A stretch of 64,000 nucleotides of DNA from Roseovarius nitratireducens (lineage in GTDB: Bacteria > Pseudomonadota > Alphaproteobacteria > Rhodobacterales > Rhodobacteraceae), in NCBI RefSeq assembly GCF_002925845.1, contig NZ_PDNI01000023.1, forward strand, positions 62,001 through 126,000. The letters run 5' to 3'. Below, in pieces: positions 1 through 9,150 of the stretch. Position 1 is the first letter of the stretch. Every line of letters begins with the position of its first letter. The notes beneath the pieces are model-generated. The model saw nothing but the letters and a program-made list of their open reading frames with translations. It did not search any database and was not told the origin of the DNA. The position numbers were made by a program, and so were the translations under genes.

Positions 1-632
1 ACGTCGATCTTCGCCTTGCGGTCCTCGTACTTGTCCATGTGCTGCATCGCGCCCTGGTAGGCCTGCAACCCGGCAAATTTCAGCCCCGGCGCGGCGTCGA
101 TGGCCTTGGCAATTTCCACCACCTCGGGTGTCGTGGTCACCCCGCAACGCCCGGCGCCGCAGTCGATTTCCACCAGGCACTCGATCTCGGTGCCGTGCTT
201 TTGCGCCGCCGCCGACAGGTCGGCCACGTTGGCCAGGTCGTCCACGCAGCAGATCGTGCGCGCGCCCAGTTTGGGCATCCGCGCCAGCCGGTCGATCTTG
301 GCCGCGTCGCGCACCTGGTTGGAGACCAGCACATCCTTGATCCCGCCGCGGGCGAATACCTCCGCCTCGCTGACCTTCTGGCAGCAGACGCCGCAGGCCC
401 CGCCAAGGCTTTCCTGTAGCTTCGCCACGTCCACCGATTTGTGCATCTTGCCATGCACCCGGTGCCGCACGCCATGCGCGCGGGCCCAGTCGCCCATCTT
501 CTTGATGTTGCGTTCCAGCGCGTCCAGATCGAGCACGAGGCACGGCGTCTGGATGTCGGCCTCACTCATGCCCGGCAGGGCGGGGATGTCATAGCCCACT
601 TCGAAATCGTCGAGATTGATCGCGTCTTTCAT
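1..632 (-). CDS. bhcC: beta-hydroxyaspartate aldolase BhcC (3' end outside window)
   Basis: PLP-dependent aldolase of the D-threonine/3-hydroxyaspartate aldolase family. In the beta-hydroxyaspartate cycle it condenses glycine and glyoxylate to (2R,3S)-beta-hydroxyaspartate. I translated the minus strand from the ATG ending at 632, preceded by GGAGG (CCGGAGGATACCA). The N-terminus starts MKDAINLDDFEVGYDIPALP and reads without a stop to the window edge (about 210 residues). The motif RVHGKMHKS (residues 58-66) fits the fold-type III PLP-lysine region, with Lys62 the likely Schiff-base residue. It lies 48 bp after bhcB in the order bhcA-bhcB-bhcC. The identification rests on family features plus this context. 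The imine reductase gene bhcD is expected beyond the left edge. Confidence 0.88.
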   Translation of the reverse strand, partial: MKDAINLDDFEVGYDIPALPGMSEADIQTPCLVLDLDALERNIKKMGDWARAHGVRHRVHGKMHKSVDVAKLQESLGGACGVCCQKVSEAEVFARGGIKDVLVSNQVRDAAKIDRLARMPKLGARTICCVDDLANVADLSAAAQKHGTEIECLVEIDCGAGRCGVTTTPEVVEIAKAIDAAPGLKFAGLQAYQGAMQHMDKYEDRKAKID

Positions 633-680
633 TGGTATCCTCCGGTTATGCTTGTGGCCCGGGCCGCGCCCGGCCTCCGC

Positions 681-1655
681 TCACTTGATCCACGGCAGGC
701 GGTCGAGATCGACATTGCCGCCGGTGATGATGACGCCCACGCGACGGCCCGCGAATACCTCGCGGTTCTTCAGGACCGTCGCCAGCGGCACCGCGCTGCT
801 TGCCTCCATCACGATCTTCATCCGCGCCCATGTCAGTTTCATCGCGTCCACGATCTCGTCCTCGCTCGCTGTCAGGATGTCGGTGACGTGACGGCTCACG
901 AAATGCCAGGTGTTGTCCTTCAGCGGCACCTTCAGCCCGTCGGCCACCGTATCCGGCGCGTCATCGGCGATGATGTGCCCGGCCTTGAAGCTGCGCGCGG
1001 CATCGTCCGCCTGCTCCGGCTCGGCGGCATATATCTGCACATCGGGCGCAAGGTTCGACAGCGTCAGGCAGCAGCCCGACACCATGCCGCCGCCACCGAT
1101 GGGCGCGATCACCGCGTCCAGCCCCTCGACCTGCTCGATCAGCTCGGCCGAACACGTCGCCTGCCCAGCGATCACCCGCGGGTCGTTATAGGGATGCACG
1201 AATTCCGCCCCGGTCGCCGCCTGCACCTCGGCAAACACCGCCTCGCGGCTCGTGGTCGAGGGCTCGCATTCGGTGATGACCCCGCCGTACCCCCGCACCG
1301 CGTCCTTCTTGGCCTGCGGCGCCGTGCGCGGCATCACCACGTGACACGGGATACCCCGCCGCCCGGCGGCATAGCTCAGGCTCAGCGCGTGGTTGCCGCT
1401 CGAATGCGTCGCCACCCCGCGCGCGGCCTGCGCGTCGTCGAGGCCAAACACCGCGTTCGACGCACCGCGCACCTTGAACGCGCCCGCCTTCTGGAAATTC
1501 TCGCACTTGAAGTAGAGTTCCGCCCCGGTCAGCTCGTTGAGGAACGACGACGTCAGCACCGGCGTGCGGTGGATATAGGGCGCGATCCGCTCGCGCGCGG
1601 CCATCACATCGTCGATCGTCAGATCGGCGGCGGTGCGCTCCTTGTGGTCCAGCAT
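681..1655 (-). CDS. bhcB: beta-hydroxyaspartate dehydratase BhcB
   Basis: PLP enzyme of the serine/threonine dehydratase family (fold type II), 324 residues. In the cycle it converts beta-hydroxyaspartate to iminosuccinate (water loss). The PLP lysine motif GAFKVRGA is present with Lys61, and the glycine-rich phosphate loop IGGGGMVSG lies near residue 185. I chose the ATG at 1655 (MLDHKERT) because AAGGAG sits 6 nt upstream; an in-frame TTG at 1673 overlapping bhcA's stop lacks such support. A generic threonine dehydratase or serine racemase would look similar in sequence. The placement between bhcA and bhcC is what makes BhcB the best call. Confidence 0.88.
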   Translation of the reverse strand: MLDHKERTAADLTIDDVMAARERIAPYIHRTPVLTSSFLNELTGAELYFKCENFQKAGAFKVRGASNAVFGLDDAQAARGVATHSSGNHALSLSYAAGRRGIPCHVVMPRTAPQAKKDAVRGYGGVITECEPSTTSREAVFAEVQAATGAEFVHPYNDPRVIAGQATCSAELIEQVEGLDAVIAPIGGGGMVSGCCLTLSNLAPDVQIYAAEPEQADDAARSFKAGHIIADDAPDTVADGLKVPLKDNTWHFVSRHVTDILTASEDEIVDAMKLTWARMKIVMEASSAVPLATVLKNREVFAGRRVGVIITGGNVDLDRLPWIK

Positions 1656-1669
1656 GTCGGTCTCCTTTT

Positions 1670-2860
1670 TCAAGCGGCCCGCGAGCGCTGCGCGCCTGCG
1701 GTCGCACGGTAATGCGCCTGCGCGGCCGCCACCCCGCTGCCCAGCGTGATCGGATAGTCCAGGTCGGCCATCGCCATCTCGATCGTGGCCAGCCCCGACA
1801 GCACCATCGCATCCGTCAGGCTGCCCAGGTGGCCGATGCGAAAGGCGCGACCGTTCATTTCGCCCAGACCGATGCCAAAGCTCATCCCGTAGGTGGCAAA
1901 AGCGTGGTTCACCAGCGCGTTGCTGTCAAATCCATCGGGCACGTAGATGGCGCTCACCGTATCCGAATAGAGATCGGGCGATTGCGCCACGAGCCGCAGC
2001 CCCCAGGCCGCTACCGCGCGCCGCACCCCCTCGGCCAGCCGGGTGTGGCGGGCATAGACATTCTCCAGCCCCTCCTCGAACAGCATCTTCAGGCTTTCAT
2101 CCATGCCAAAGATCAACTGCAAGGGCGGCGTGTAGGGAAAACCGCCGCTGGCATAAGCCCCCAGCATGTCGCGGAAATCGAAATAGGTGCGCGGCAGCGT
2201 CGCGCTCTCCACGGCCTTCAGCGCCTTGGCGCTCACCGCCACGATGGCCATGCCGGTCATCAGCATGAACCCCTTTTGCGAGCCCGACACGGCCAGGTCC
2301 ACGCCCCAACCGTCCATCTCGAACGGCATCGAGGCCAATGAACTCACGCAATCCACCATCAACAGCGCCGGGTGCTCTGCCCCGTCCATCGCCGCGCGCA
2401 CGGCAGCGATATCGGATTTGACGCCGGTCGCGGTCTCGTTATGGGTGACCAGCACGGCCTTGATCTCGTGGCCTTCGTCCGCGCGCAGCGCCTCGGCAAA
2501 GCGCTCGGCAGGCGCGCCGCTGCCCCACGGGCACTCGATGATCCGCACGTCCAGCCCGTGGCGCTGGCACATGTCGATCCAGCGATGGCTGAACATGCCG
2601 TAGCGCGCCACCAGCACCGTGTCGCCGGGGCTCAGCGTGTTGGTGATCGCGGCTTCCCAGCCGCCGGTGCCCGAGGCGGGAAAGATCACGATCTCTCCAT
2701 CCTGCGTGCCGAACACCCGCTTGCAGCCCTCGCGCACGGGGGCCAGCGCCGCCGCGAAGGCGGGCGAGCGGTGGTCCATCGTCTGCACCTGCATGGCGCG
2801 GCGCAGCCGGTCGGGGATGTTGGTCGGGCCGGGAATGAAAACCGGGTTCTGGTCTGACAT
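1670..2860 (-). CDS. bhcA: aspartate-glyoxylate aminotransferase BhcA
   Basis: Class V aminotransferase of the serine-glyoxylate/alanine-glyoxylate type, 396 residues. In the cycle it moves the amino group of aspartate to glyoxylate, giving glycine for BhcC and oxaloacetate. It opens with the family motif FIPGPTNIPDRLR. The PLP lysine is in VSGSQKGFML (Lys196). The ATG at 2860 follows AGGAGG with good spacing. It is the first gene of the minus-strand operon and ends 15 bp before the bhcB start. Serine-glyoxylate aminotransferase (SgaA) is the nearest alternative; the adjacent bhcB, bhcC and divergent IclR gene favour BhcA. Confidence 0.9.
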   Translation of the reverse strand: MSDQNPVFIPGPTNIPDRLRRAMQVQTMDHRSPAFAAALAPVREGCKRVFGTQDGEIVIFPASGTGGWEAAITNTLSPGDTVLVARYGMFSHRWIDMCQRHGLDVRIIECPWGSGAPAERFAEALRADEGHEIKAVLVTHNETATGVKSDIAAVRAAMDGAEHPALLMVDCVSSLASMPFEMDGWGVDLAVSGSQKGFMLMTGMAIVAVSAKALKAVESATLPRTYFDFRDMLGAYASGGFPYTPPLQLIFGMDESLKMLFEEGLENVYARHTRLAEGVRRAVAAWGLRLVAQSPDLYSDTVSAIYVPDGFDSNALVNHAFATYGMSFGIGLGEMNGRAFRIGHLGSLTDAMVLSGLATIEMAMADLDYPITLGSGVAAAQAHYRATAGAQRSRAA

Positions 2861-2940
2861 GGCACTGTCCTCCTAGCGATACGCCATCATGGCGCGAAGG
2901 GTGCCGAATTGCAATTTTTCTGAAAAACTTTTTCATTTAC

Positions 2941-2990
2941 GTTGGAAAATTTGTAACTAGCTGAATTCAAAAAGCTTTGAATTTTCCAAC
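2941..2990. promoter_or_regulatory. candidate BhcR operator in bhcA-bhcR intergenic region
   Basis: The 279-bp gap between divergent bhcA and bhcR is strikingly AT-rich. GTTGGAAAATT (2941-2951) and AATTTTCCAAC (2980-2990) form a perfect 11-bp inverted repeat. Nested inside it are AATTCAAA (2964-2971) and TTTGAATT (2976-2983), a second inverted repeat. A related half-site, CTTGGAAATA, lies near 3008-3018. IclR regulators bind such palindromes, so this is the obvious BhcR site controlling both directions; the assignment is inference. Confidence 0.6.
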
Positions 2991-3139
2991 TCCACAAATA
3001 GGAAAGCTCTTGGAAATATTTTTCATTATTCCTATGCTCATCACGAACGCGACGACAAGCCGAGAACAGTCATGAACCTCAAGGCCAACGAACGTATCTC
3101 GTCTGCGCGGAATCGAGGCGTGCTTGCACGCCGCCGCCC

Positions 3140-3964
3140 ATGACCAAATCCCCCCGCCCCCGCGGCCGCCCCCGCTCGGCCTTCACCGACAAGAGCACCG
3201 GCACGCTTCAGGCGCTCGACCGCGCGCTCGGCCTGCTCGCCGAGGTGGCCCGCCGCGACGGCGCGAGCCTGACCGACCTCGCCCGCGCGCTCGACATTCC
3301 GCCTGCCACCACCCACCGCATCCTGACCACCCTCCAGGGGCGCGATTTCGTCCGCTTCGACGAAGAGCGGCAGGACTGGTCCGTGGGGCTGGAGGCCTAC
3401 CGCACCGGCGTCGCCTACCTCAAGCGCGCGGGTCTCGCCGACATGGGCCGCCCGGTGATGCGGCGACTGATGGAGGAAACCGGCGAGACCGCCAACCTCG
3501 CCGTGCCCGACGGCTCCGAGGTGGTATTCATCGGCCAGATCGAGACCGGCAACCCGATCCGCGCCTTCTTTCCGCCCGGCTCGCGCACGCCGATGCACGC
3601 CTCGGGCACCGGCAAGGCGATCCTCGCCGCCCTCCCCGAGGATCGCCGCGCCCGCCTGCTGCCCACCACCGGGCTCACCGGCTTTACCGCGCGCACCCAT
3701 GTCAGCCTCGCCAGCCTCATGGCCGATCTCGACGCCACCCGCGCGCGCGGATGGTCCTTCGACCGCGACGAGCGCTACGAGGGCATGTCCTGCATCGGCG
3801 CCGCCATCCTCGACGGGCGCGGCGAGCCCTGCGCCGGCATCTCGATCTCGGGGCCGTCCTCGCGCTTTTCCGACGACCGGCTCCCCGCCTTCGGCGCGGC
3901 GGTCACCGCGGCAGCGGACGAACTTACCGCGCTCATCGCCGGACGCAGCACTTCGGCGAATTGA
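3140..3964 (+). CDS. bhcR: IclR-family regulator BhcR
   Basis: IclR-type transcription regulator, 274 residues, divergent from bhcABC. A basic N-terminal tail (RPRGRPRSAF) precedes a winged helix-turn-helix (about residues 24-75, containing SLTDLARALDIPPATTHRILTTLQ). The C-terminal effector-binding domain is typical of IclR, with the signature around MHASGTGKAILA. In bacteria with the beta-hydroxyaspartate cycle the divergent IclR protein BhcR responds to glyoxylate. The identification here combines family, length close to usual, and position. Start ATG at 3140; no strong Shine-Dalgarno is visible. Confidence 0.87.
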   Translation: MTKSPRPRGRPRSAFTDKSTGTLQALDRALGLLAEVARRDGASLTDLARALDIPPATTHRILTTLQGRDFVRFDEERQDWSVGLEAYRTGVAYLKRAGLADMGRPVMRRLMEETGETANLAVPDGSEVVFIGQIETGNPIRAFFPPGSRTPMHASGTGKAILAALPEDRRARLLPTTGLTGFTARTHVSLASLMADLDATRARGWSFDRDERYEGMSCIGAAILDGRGEPCAGISISGPSSRFSDDRLPAFGAAVTAAADELTALIAGRSTSAN

Positions 3965-4079
3965 TCCGCGCGGGCGCACCCCCCTTTTCTCGGGGCCGCC
4001 ATCAGTTATATAGAAGGGCCGAGGCGCGAATGCCTCCGATACGCAACCGACCCAACCCTTACGGCCAAGAGCGCGCAGC

Positions 4080-4424
4080 ATGTCAGCACACGTCCCGATC
4101 ACCACCATGACCGGTTCCGACGACGACGACCCCGACAGCGCGGTCGTCACCAAGACCCGTGCCAAGACCAAACGCCCGCCGCTCTACAAGGTGCTGCTGC
4201 TCAACGATGATTACACGCCAATGGAATTCGTCGTCGCGGTGCTCGAACGGTTCTTCGGCATGTCCCACGCGCAGGCGTTCGAGATCATGCTCACCGTCCA
4301 CAAGAAGGGGGTGGCCGTCGTTGGCGTGTTCAGCCACGAGATCGCAGAAACCAAGGTCGCGCAGGTGATGGATTTCGCCCGCCGCCACCAGCACCCGCTG
4401 CAATGCACAATGGAAAAGGAATAG
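4080..4424 (+). CDS. clpS: ClpS adaptor protein
   Basis: ATP-dependent Clp protease adaptor, 114 residues. It delivers N-end-rule substrates to ClpAP. The conserved core is clear: [18 protein letters not shown] holds the NDDYT(P) substrate-pocket segment, followed by [20 protein letters not shown]. The acidic N-terminal tail (residues 8-20) is the usual flexible extension. The next gene starts one base after its stop. clpA is not adjacent in this window. Confidence 0.93.
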   Translation: MSAHVPITTMTGSDDDDPDSAVVTKTRAKTKRPPLYKVLLLNDDYTPMEFVVAVLERFFGMSHAQAFEIMLTVHKKGVAVVGVFSHEIAETKVAQVMDFARRHQHPLQCTMEKE

Positions 4425-4425
4425 C

Positions 4426-5424
4426 GTGGGCCTCGCCACCCGCCTGACGCTTGCCCTCGGGGGCGGCCATGTCACCCTGCCGGGCGCCGGACGCATCGCC
4501 GTGTTCGGGCCGCGCGCGGGCGCGGACCTCTCCGCCCTGCCGCACGACCGGGTGCAGGTCATCACCACGCTGCGCCCCGATTTCGACCATTTCAGCGCGC
4601 AGGGGTTCGACCGCGCCACCGCGCCCTCGGGCCGCTACGCCGCCGCCCTCGTCTGCATGCCCCGCGCCCGGGCGCTGGCGCAGGCCATGGTGGCGCAGGC
4701 CGCCGCCTGCACCGACGGGCCGGTGATCATCGACGGGGACAAGACCGACGGGATCGAATCGATGCTGCGCGCCCTGCGCGCGCACGCTCGCGCCACCCCC
4801 GGCGCGCCGCTCTCCAAGGCCCACGGCAAGCTCTTCACCCTCGCCCCCGGCGCCGACCTCGCCGACTGGCAGCCCGAAGGGCCGCGCCGAATCGAGGGCG
4901 GGTTCATCACCGCGCCGGGCAGCTTCTCCGCCGACGGGATCGACCCGGGCTCGCGCGCGCTGGCCGACACCCTGCCCGCCACCCTCGGGGCCCGCGTGAT
5001 CGACCTCGGGGCTGGCTGGGGCTACCTCTCAGCCCGCGCGCTCTCGCGCGACAGCATCGAGCATCTCGACCTCGTCGAGGCTGACCACGACGCGCTCGAC
5101 TGCGCGCGCACCAACATCACCGATGCGCGCGCGCATTTCCACTGGGCCGACGCCACCGCGTGGCGCCCCGACACGCCCGCCAACACCGTGATCATGAATC
5201 CGCCCTTCCACACCGGGCGCAACGCCGACCCCGGCATCGGGCGCGCCTTCATCGCCGCCGCCGCAATGATGCTGAAACCGGCGGGCGCGCTGTGGCTCGT
5301 GGCCAACCGCCACCTGCCCTACGAGACCACGCTCGCGCAGCATTTCAAACGCGTCGAAGAGGCGGCAGGCGACACCCGCTTCAAGATCCTCCACGCCTCC
5401 CACCCCTCTCGCCAGCGGCGCTGA
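4426..5424 (+). CDS. RsmC-like class I SAM methyltransferase
   Basis: 332 residues starting at GTG 4426, directly behind clpS. The C-terminal half is a Rossmann methyltransferase: GARVIDLGAGWGYLS is the SAM-binding motif I, and IMNPPFHTG is the NPPF catalytic motif of N2-guanine and N6-adenine methylases. Overall it resembles the RsmC/RlmG rRNA m2G methyltransferase family, which carries a degenerate N-terminal repeat like the one here. The likely role is 16S or 23S rRNA modification; the precise target cannot be read from sequence. Confidence 0.75.
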   Translation: MGLATRLTLALGGGHVTLPGAGRIAVFGPRAGADLSALPHDRVQVITTLRPDFDHFSAQGFDRATAPSGRYAAALVCMPRARALAQAMVAQAAACTDGPVIIDGDKTDGIESMLRALRAHARATPGAPLSKAHGKLFTLAPGADLADWQPEGPRRIEGGFITAPGSFSADGIDPGSRALADTLPATLGARVIDLGAGWGYLSARALSRDSIEHLDLVEADHDALDCARTNITDARAHFHWADATAWRPDTPANTVIMNPPFHTGRNADPGIGRAFIAAAAMMLKPAGALWLVANRHLPYETTLAQHFKRVEEAAGDTRFKILHASHPSRQRR

Positions 5425-5472
5425 AATAACCTAGTCTCCCGCCCGGCAGACCATCCCGAAAGGCCCGTGCCG

Positions 5473-6273
5473 ATGTCCTTCTCCATCTCCGGCAAGACCG
5501 CCATCGTCACCGGTGCCGCCAATGGCATCGGCCTCGCTATCGGGCGGCACTTCGCCGACAAGGGCGCCAACGTCATGTTCGCCGACAAGGACGAGGCGCG
5601 CCTGAAGAACGAGCTGGGCAGCCTCGCCGAGAGCGACAACATCCGCTTCTTCGCCGGCGACATGCGCCAGAAACTGACGCAGGCCAATCTGCTCTCGGCC
5701 ACGCTCGACGCCTTCGAGGAGGTGGACATCCTCATCAATGCCTGCCGGCAGGTCGTCGCCTCCGACCCGCTCAACCCCGACGATGACGGGGTGGAAACGC
5801 TCCTGCAACAGAACCTGATGACAGCCCTGCGGATGAGCCAGCTGGTCGCGCGGCGCATGATCAAGCAGGCCAAGGGCAGCGACAAGGGCGCGGCGGGCGC
5901 GATCGTCAATCTCTCGTCCATCGCCGCGCGCCGCACCCATCCCGATCTCATGGCCTACTCGATCTCGTCCGCCGCGCTCGACCAGATGACGCGCAGCCTC
6001 GCCGTGGCGCTCGCACCGCACCGCATCCGCGTCAACGCGGTGGCCTTCGGCTCGGTGATGAGCGCCTCGCTCAAGGACACGCTGCGCGAGCACGGCGCCT
6101 ACCGCGAGGATATCGAGGATCACACCCCGCTCGGGCGCATCGCCTCTGCCACCGAACTGGCCGAGGCGGTGCAATACCTCGCCTCCAACGGGTCGGGCTT
6201 CATGACCGGGCAAATCATGACGATGGATGGCGGGCGCACCCTGCTCGATCCCTGCGCCGCCCCCGCCCATTGA
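5473..6273 (+). CDS. atypical SDR-family protein lacking catalytic Lys
   Basis: Short-chain dehydrogenase/reductase fold, 266 residues. The cofactor motif TGAANGIG (residues 13-20) and a C-terminal PLGRIASATELAEAVQYLAS...TGQIMTMDGG are classical. The active site departs from the family. The usual NNAG reads NACR (89-92), and the YxxxK motif reads YSISS (162-166), so the catalytic Tyr is kept but the lysine is Ser. Catalytic Ser149 (NLSS) is present. The start ATG at 5473 is preferred over a TTG six bases upstream. It lies 11 bp before hemF. It could be a divergent oxidoreductase or a non-enzymatic NAD(P) binder. Confidence 0.8.
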   Translation: MSFSISGKTAIVTGAANGIGLAIGRHFADKGANVMFADKDEARLKNELGSLAESDNIRFFAGDMRQKLTQANLLSATLDAFEEVDILINACRQVVASDPLNPDDDGVETLLQQNLMTALRMSQLVARRMIKQAKGSDKGAAGAIVNLSSIAARRTHPDLMAYSISSAALDQMTRSLAVALAPHRIRVNAVAFGSVMSASLKDTLREHGAYREDIEDHTPLGRIASATELAEAVQYLASNGSGFMTGQIMTMDGGRTLLDPCAAPAH

Positions 6274-6284
6274 CAGGCCCACAG

Positions 6285-7175
6285 ATGAGCGACGACTTCA
6301 CCAAGGAAAAGGCCCGCGCGAGCGCCTGGTTTCACAGCCTCCGCGACGAGATCGTGACCGCCTTCGAGGGGCTGGAGCAAAGCCACGACACCGGCCCTCT
6401 CTCCGACGCCGCCCCCGCGCGTTTCGAGGTGAGCGAGACCCGCCGCGCCAGCGACGACGGCTCCGACGCGGGCGGCGGCCTGATGAGCGTCATGCGCCAG
6501 GGCCGCGTCTTCGAGAAGGTAGGCGTCAACGTCTCCGAGGTCTACGGCCACCTCGGCCAGGCCGCGCAAAAGGCGATGGCCGCGCGCGGCGTGCCGGGAA
6601 TGGAGAGCGACCCGCGCTTCTGGGCCTCCGGCATAAGCCTCGTGGCGCACATGCAGAACCCGCACTGCCCCGCCGTTCACATGAACACCCGCATGTTCTG
6701 GACCCCGCACGCCTGGTGGTTCGGCGGCGGATCGGACCTCAACCCCTGCATCGAATACCCCGAGGACACCGCCCATTTCCACGGCCAGCAGCAGGCCCAT
6801 CTCGACCCCCACGGCATCGACCTCTACCCGCGGCTCAAGGCCTGGGCAGACGAATATTTCTACATCCCCCACCGGGGCCGCGCGCGCGGCGTCGGCGGCA
6901 TCTTCATGGACGACCGCAACACCGGCGACTGGGAGGCCGATTTCGCCCTGACGCAGGATATCGGCCGCGCCTTCCTCCCGGCCTTCCTGCCGCTGGTCGA
7001 ACGTCGCCGCGTGCAGCCCTTCACCGATGCCGACCGCGACACGCAACTCATCCACCGCGGCCTCTATGCCGAATACAATCTCGTCTACGACCGCGGCACC
7101 AAGTTCGGGCTCGCCACCGGCCACGACGCGAACGCCGTTCTGATGAGCCTGCCACCGCTGGCGAAATGGGTCTGA
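6285..7175 (+). CDS. hemF: oxygen-dependent coproporphyrinogen III oxidase
   Basis: HemF, 296 residues, close to the family length. It oxidatively decarboxylates coproporphyrinogen III to protoporphyrinogen IX using O2 in haem and bacteriochlorophyll synthesis. Conserved blocks are present: NPHCPAVHMNTRMFW, WWFGGGSDLNPC, GRARGVGGIFMDD and EYNLVYDRGTKFGL. ATG at 6285 is used; an in-frame TTG at 6270 overlaps the previous stop and is less likely. It is probably co-transcribed with the upstream SDR. Confidence 0.95.
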   Translation: MSDDFTKEKARASAWFHSLRDEIVTAFEGLEQSHDTGPLSDAAPARFEVSETRRASDDGSDAGGGLMSVMRQGRVFEKVGVNVSEVYGHLGQAAQKAMAARGVPGMESDPRFWASGISLVAHMQNPHCPAVHMNTRMFWTPHAWWFGGGSDLNPCIEYPEDTAHFHGQQQAHLDPHGIDLYPRLKAWADEYFYIPHRGRARGVGGIFMDDRNTGDWEADFALTQDIGRAFLPAFLPLVERRRVQPFTDADRDTQLIHRGLYAEYNLVYDRGTKFGLATGHDANAVLMSLPPLAKWV

Positions 7176-7386
7176 GGCGGGGCCCACCCGCACCCTCGGA
7201 ACCAATCTCCGCCCATCCGGCCTCTGCCACGACGCCCGTTCCACGCGCACCCGCGCCCGCGTCATTTTTGTCTCAATTCCGCAAACAAACCGGCTATGCC
7301 TTGAACTCCTGTCCCAAGCGGGGCTAATCCGCGTGCCAAAGGCGGCCCCCGCCCGCCCCGGCAGTCACAGCACCACGAAGGTTTCC

Positions 7387-9099
7387 ATGCAGTCCCCCAA
7401 TCTCGCCCCCGTCCCCGAACTCTACGTCTCCTACGAGAGCGCGCAAAAGCTCAAGCACGAGGCCGGCGACCTCGCCAGTTGGGATCTCACCCTGCGCCAG
7501 ATCTGCGATCTGGAACTGTTGATGAACGGCGGGTTCAACCCGCTCAAGGGCTTCCTCTCCGAGGCCGATTACGACAGCGTTGTCGAAAAAATGCGGCTCG
7601 CCGACGGCACGCTCTGGCCGATGCCGATCACCCTCGACGTGAGCGAGGAATTCGCCGAGGGCGTCGAGACGGGGCAGGACATCGCCCTGCGCGACCAGGA
7701 GGGGGTGATCCTCGCCACCATGACCGTCACCGACCGCTGGACGCCCGACAAGGCGCGCGAGGCGGCGCGTGTCTTCGGCGCCGATGACAGCGCGCACCCG
7801 GCCGTCAACTACCTCCATCACACGGCGGGCAAGGTCTATCTCGGCGGCCCCGTCACCGGCATCCAGCAGCCGGTGCACTACGATTTTCGCGCCCGCCGCG
7901 ACACGCCCAACGAGCTGCGCGCACTCTTCCGCAAGCTCGGCTGGCGCCGCGTCGTGGCCTTCCAGACGCGCAACCCGCTGCACCGCGCACACCAGGAACT
8001 GACCTTCCGCGCCGCGCGCGAGGCGCAGGCCAACCTGCTCATCCACCCGGTGGTCGGCATGACCAAGCCGGGCGACGTGGATCATTTTACCCGCGTGCGC
8101 TGCTACGAGGCGGTGCTCGACAAGTATCCCGCCTCCACCACCACCATGAGCCTCCTGAATCTCGCCATGCGCATGGCCGGCCCGCGCGAGGCGGTCTGGC
8201 ACGGCATCATCCGGCGCAATCACGGCTGCACCCACATGATCGTCGGCCGCGACCACGCCGGACCGGGCAAGAACTCGGCGGGCGAGGATTTCTACGGCCC
8301 CTACGACGCGCAGGAACTGTTCCGCCAGCACCAGGAGGAAATCGGCATCGAGATGGTCGATTTCAAACACATGGTCTACGTGCAGGAACGCGCGCAATAC
8401 GAGGCCGTGGACGAGATCGAGGACCGCGACAACGTCACTGTCCTCAATATCTCCGGCACAGAGCTGCGCCGCCGCCTGCGCGAGGGGCTCGAGGTGCCGG
8501 ACTGGTTCTCCTTCCCCGAGGTGGTGGGCGAGCTGCGCCGCCGCTTCCCGCCGCGCTCGCAGCAGGGCTTCACCGTGTTCTTCACCGGCTTCTCAGGCTC
8601 GGGCAAGTCCACCATCGCCAACGCGCTGATGGTCAAGCTGATGGAGATGGGCGACCGCCCGGTGACGCTCCTCGACGGCGACATCGTGCGCAAGAACCTC
8701 TCGTCCGAGTTGGGCTTCTCCAAGGAGCACCGCGACCTCAACATCCGCCGCATCGGCTATGTCGCCAGCGAGATCACCAAGAACGGCGGCATCGCCATCT
8801 GCGCGCCGATCGCGCCCTACGGGGCCACCCGCCGCGCCGTGCGCGAGGAGATCGAGCAATACGGCGCCTTCATCGAGGTCCATGTCGCCACCTCCATCGA
8901 GGAATGCGAACGCCGCGACCGCAAGGGCCTCTACAAGCTGGCACGCGAGGGCAAGATCAAGGAATTCACCGGGATTTCAGACCCTTACGACGTCCCGGAA
9001 AATCCCGAACTGCGGGTGGAGACCGAGAATGTCGAGGTCGACAACTGCGCCCATCAGGTGCTTCTCAAGCTCGAACAGATGGGCCTCGTCGCAGGCTGA
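7387..9099 (+). CDS. bifunctional ATP sulfurylase / APS kinase
   Basis: Fusion of sulfate adenylyltransferase (about residues 1-375) and adenylylsulfate kinase (about 390-570). It activates sulfate to APS and then PAPS. The sulfurylase part has the nucleotide motif QTRNPLHRAH and GRDHAGPG. The kinase part has the P-loop FTGFSGSGKST and the FTGISDPYDVPENPEL region. The first Met of the conserved sequence (MQSPNLAPVPELYVSYES) is at ATG 7387. The longer frame from 7333 has no family similarity. It is a single gene here with no cysDN neighbours. Confidence 0.93.
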   Translation: MQSPNLAPVPELYVSYESAQKLKHEAGDLASWDLTLRQICDLELLMNGGFNPLKGFLSEADYDSVVEKMRLADGTLWPMPITLDVSEEFAEGVETGQDIALRDQEGVILATMTVTDRWTPDKAREAARVFGADDSAHPAVNYLHHTAGKVYLGGPVTGIQQPVHYDFRARRDTPNELRALFRKLGWRRVVAFQTRNPLHRAHQELTFRAAREAQANLLIHPVVGMTKPGDVDHFTRVRCYEAVLDKYPASTTTMSLLNLAMRMAGPREAVWHGIIRRNHGCTHMIVGRDHAGPGKNSAGEDFYGPYDAQELFRQHQEEIGIEMVDFKHMVYVQERAQYEAVDEIEDRDNVTVLNISGTELRRRLREGLEVPDWFSFPEVVGELRRRFPPRSQQGFTVFFTGFSGSGKSTIANALMVKLMEMGDRPVTLLDGDIVRKNLSSELGFSKEHRDLNIRRIGYVASEITKNGGIAICAPIAPYGATRRAVREEIEQYGAFIEVHVATSIEECERRDRKGLYKLAREGKIKEFTGISDPYDVPENPELRVETENVEVDNCAHQVLLKLEQMGLVAG

Positions 9100-9133
9100 T
9101 CACCAGGCACAATAAATCCTCGGGACGTCCTCC

Positions 9134-9150
9134 ACCGGGGCGGCCCCGGT
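9134..9150 (+). terminator. GC-rich hairpin after the ATP sulfurylase gene
   Basis: ACCGGGGC (9134-9141) and GCCCCGGT (9143-9150) form a compact stem 35 bp past the stop. No T-tract follows, so it is a weak terminator candidate based on position and stem strength only. Confidence 0.45.

Noticed and set aside
441-1712. 423-codon plus-strand open frame
   Set aside because: Mirror frame of bhcB and bhcC in GC-rich DNA; Arg/His-rich sequence with no family features.
3041-4171. 376-codon minus-strand open frame
   Set aside because: Opposite bhcR and the clpS start; shadow composition.
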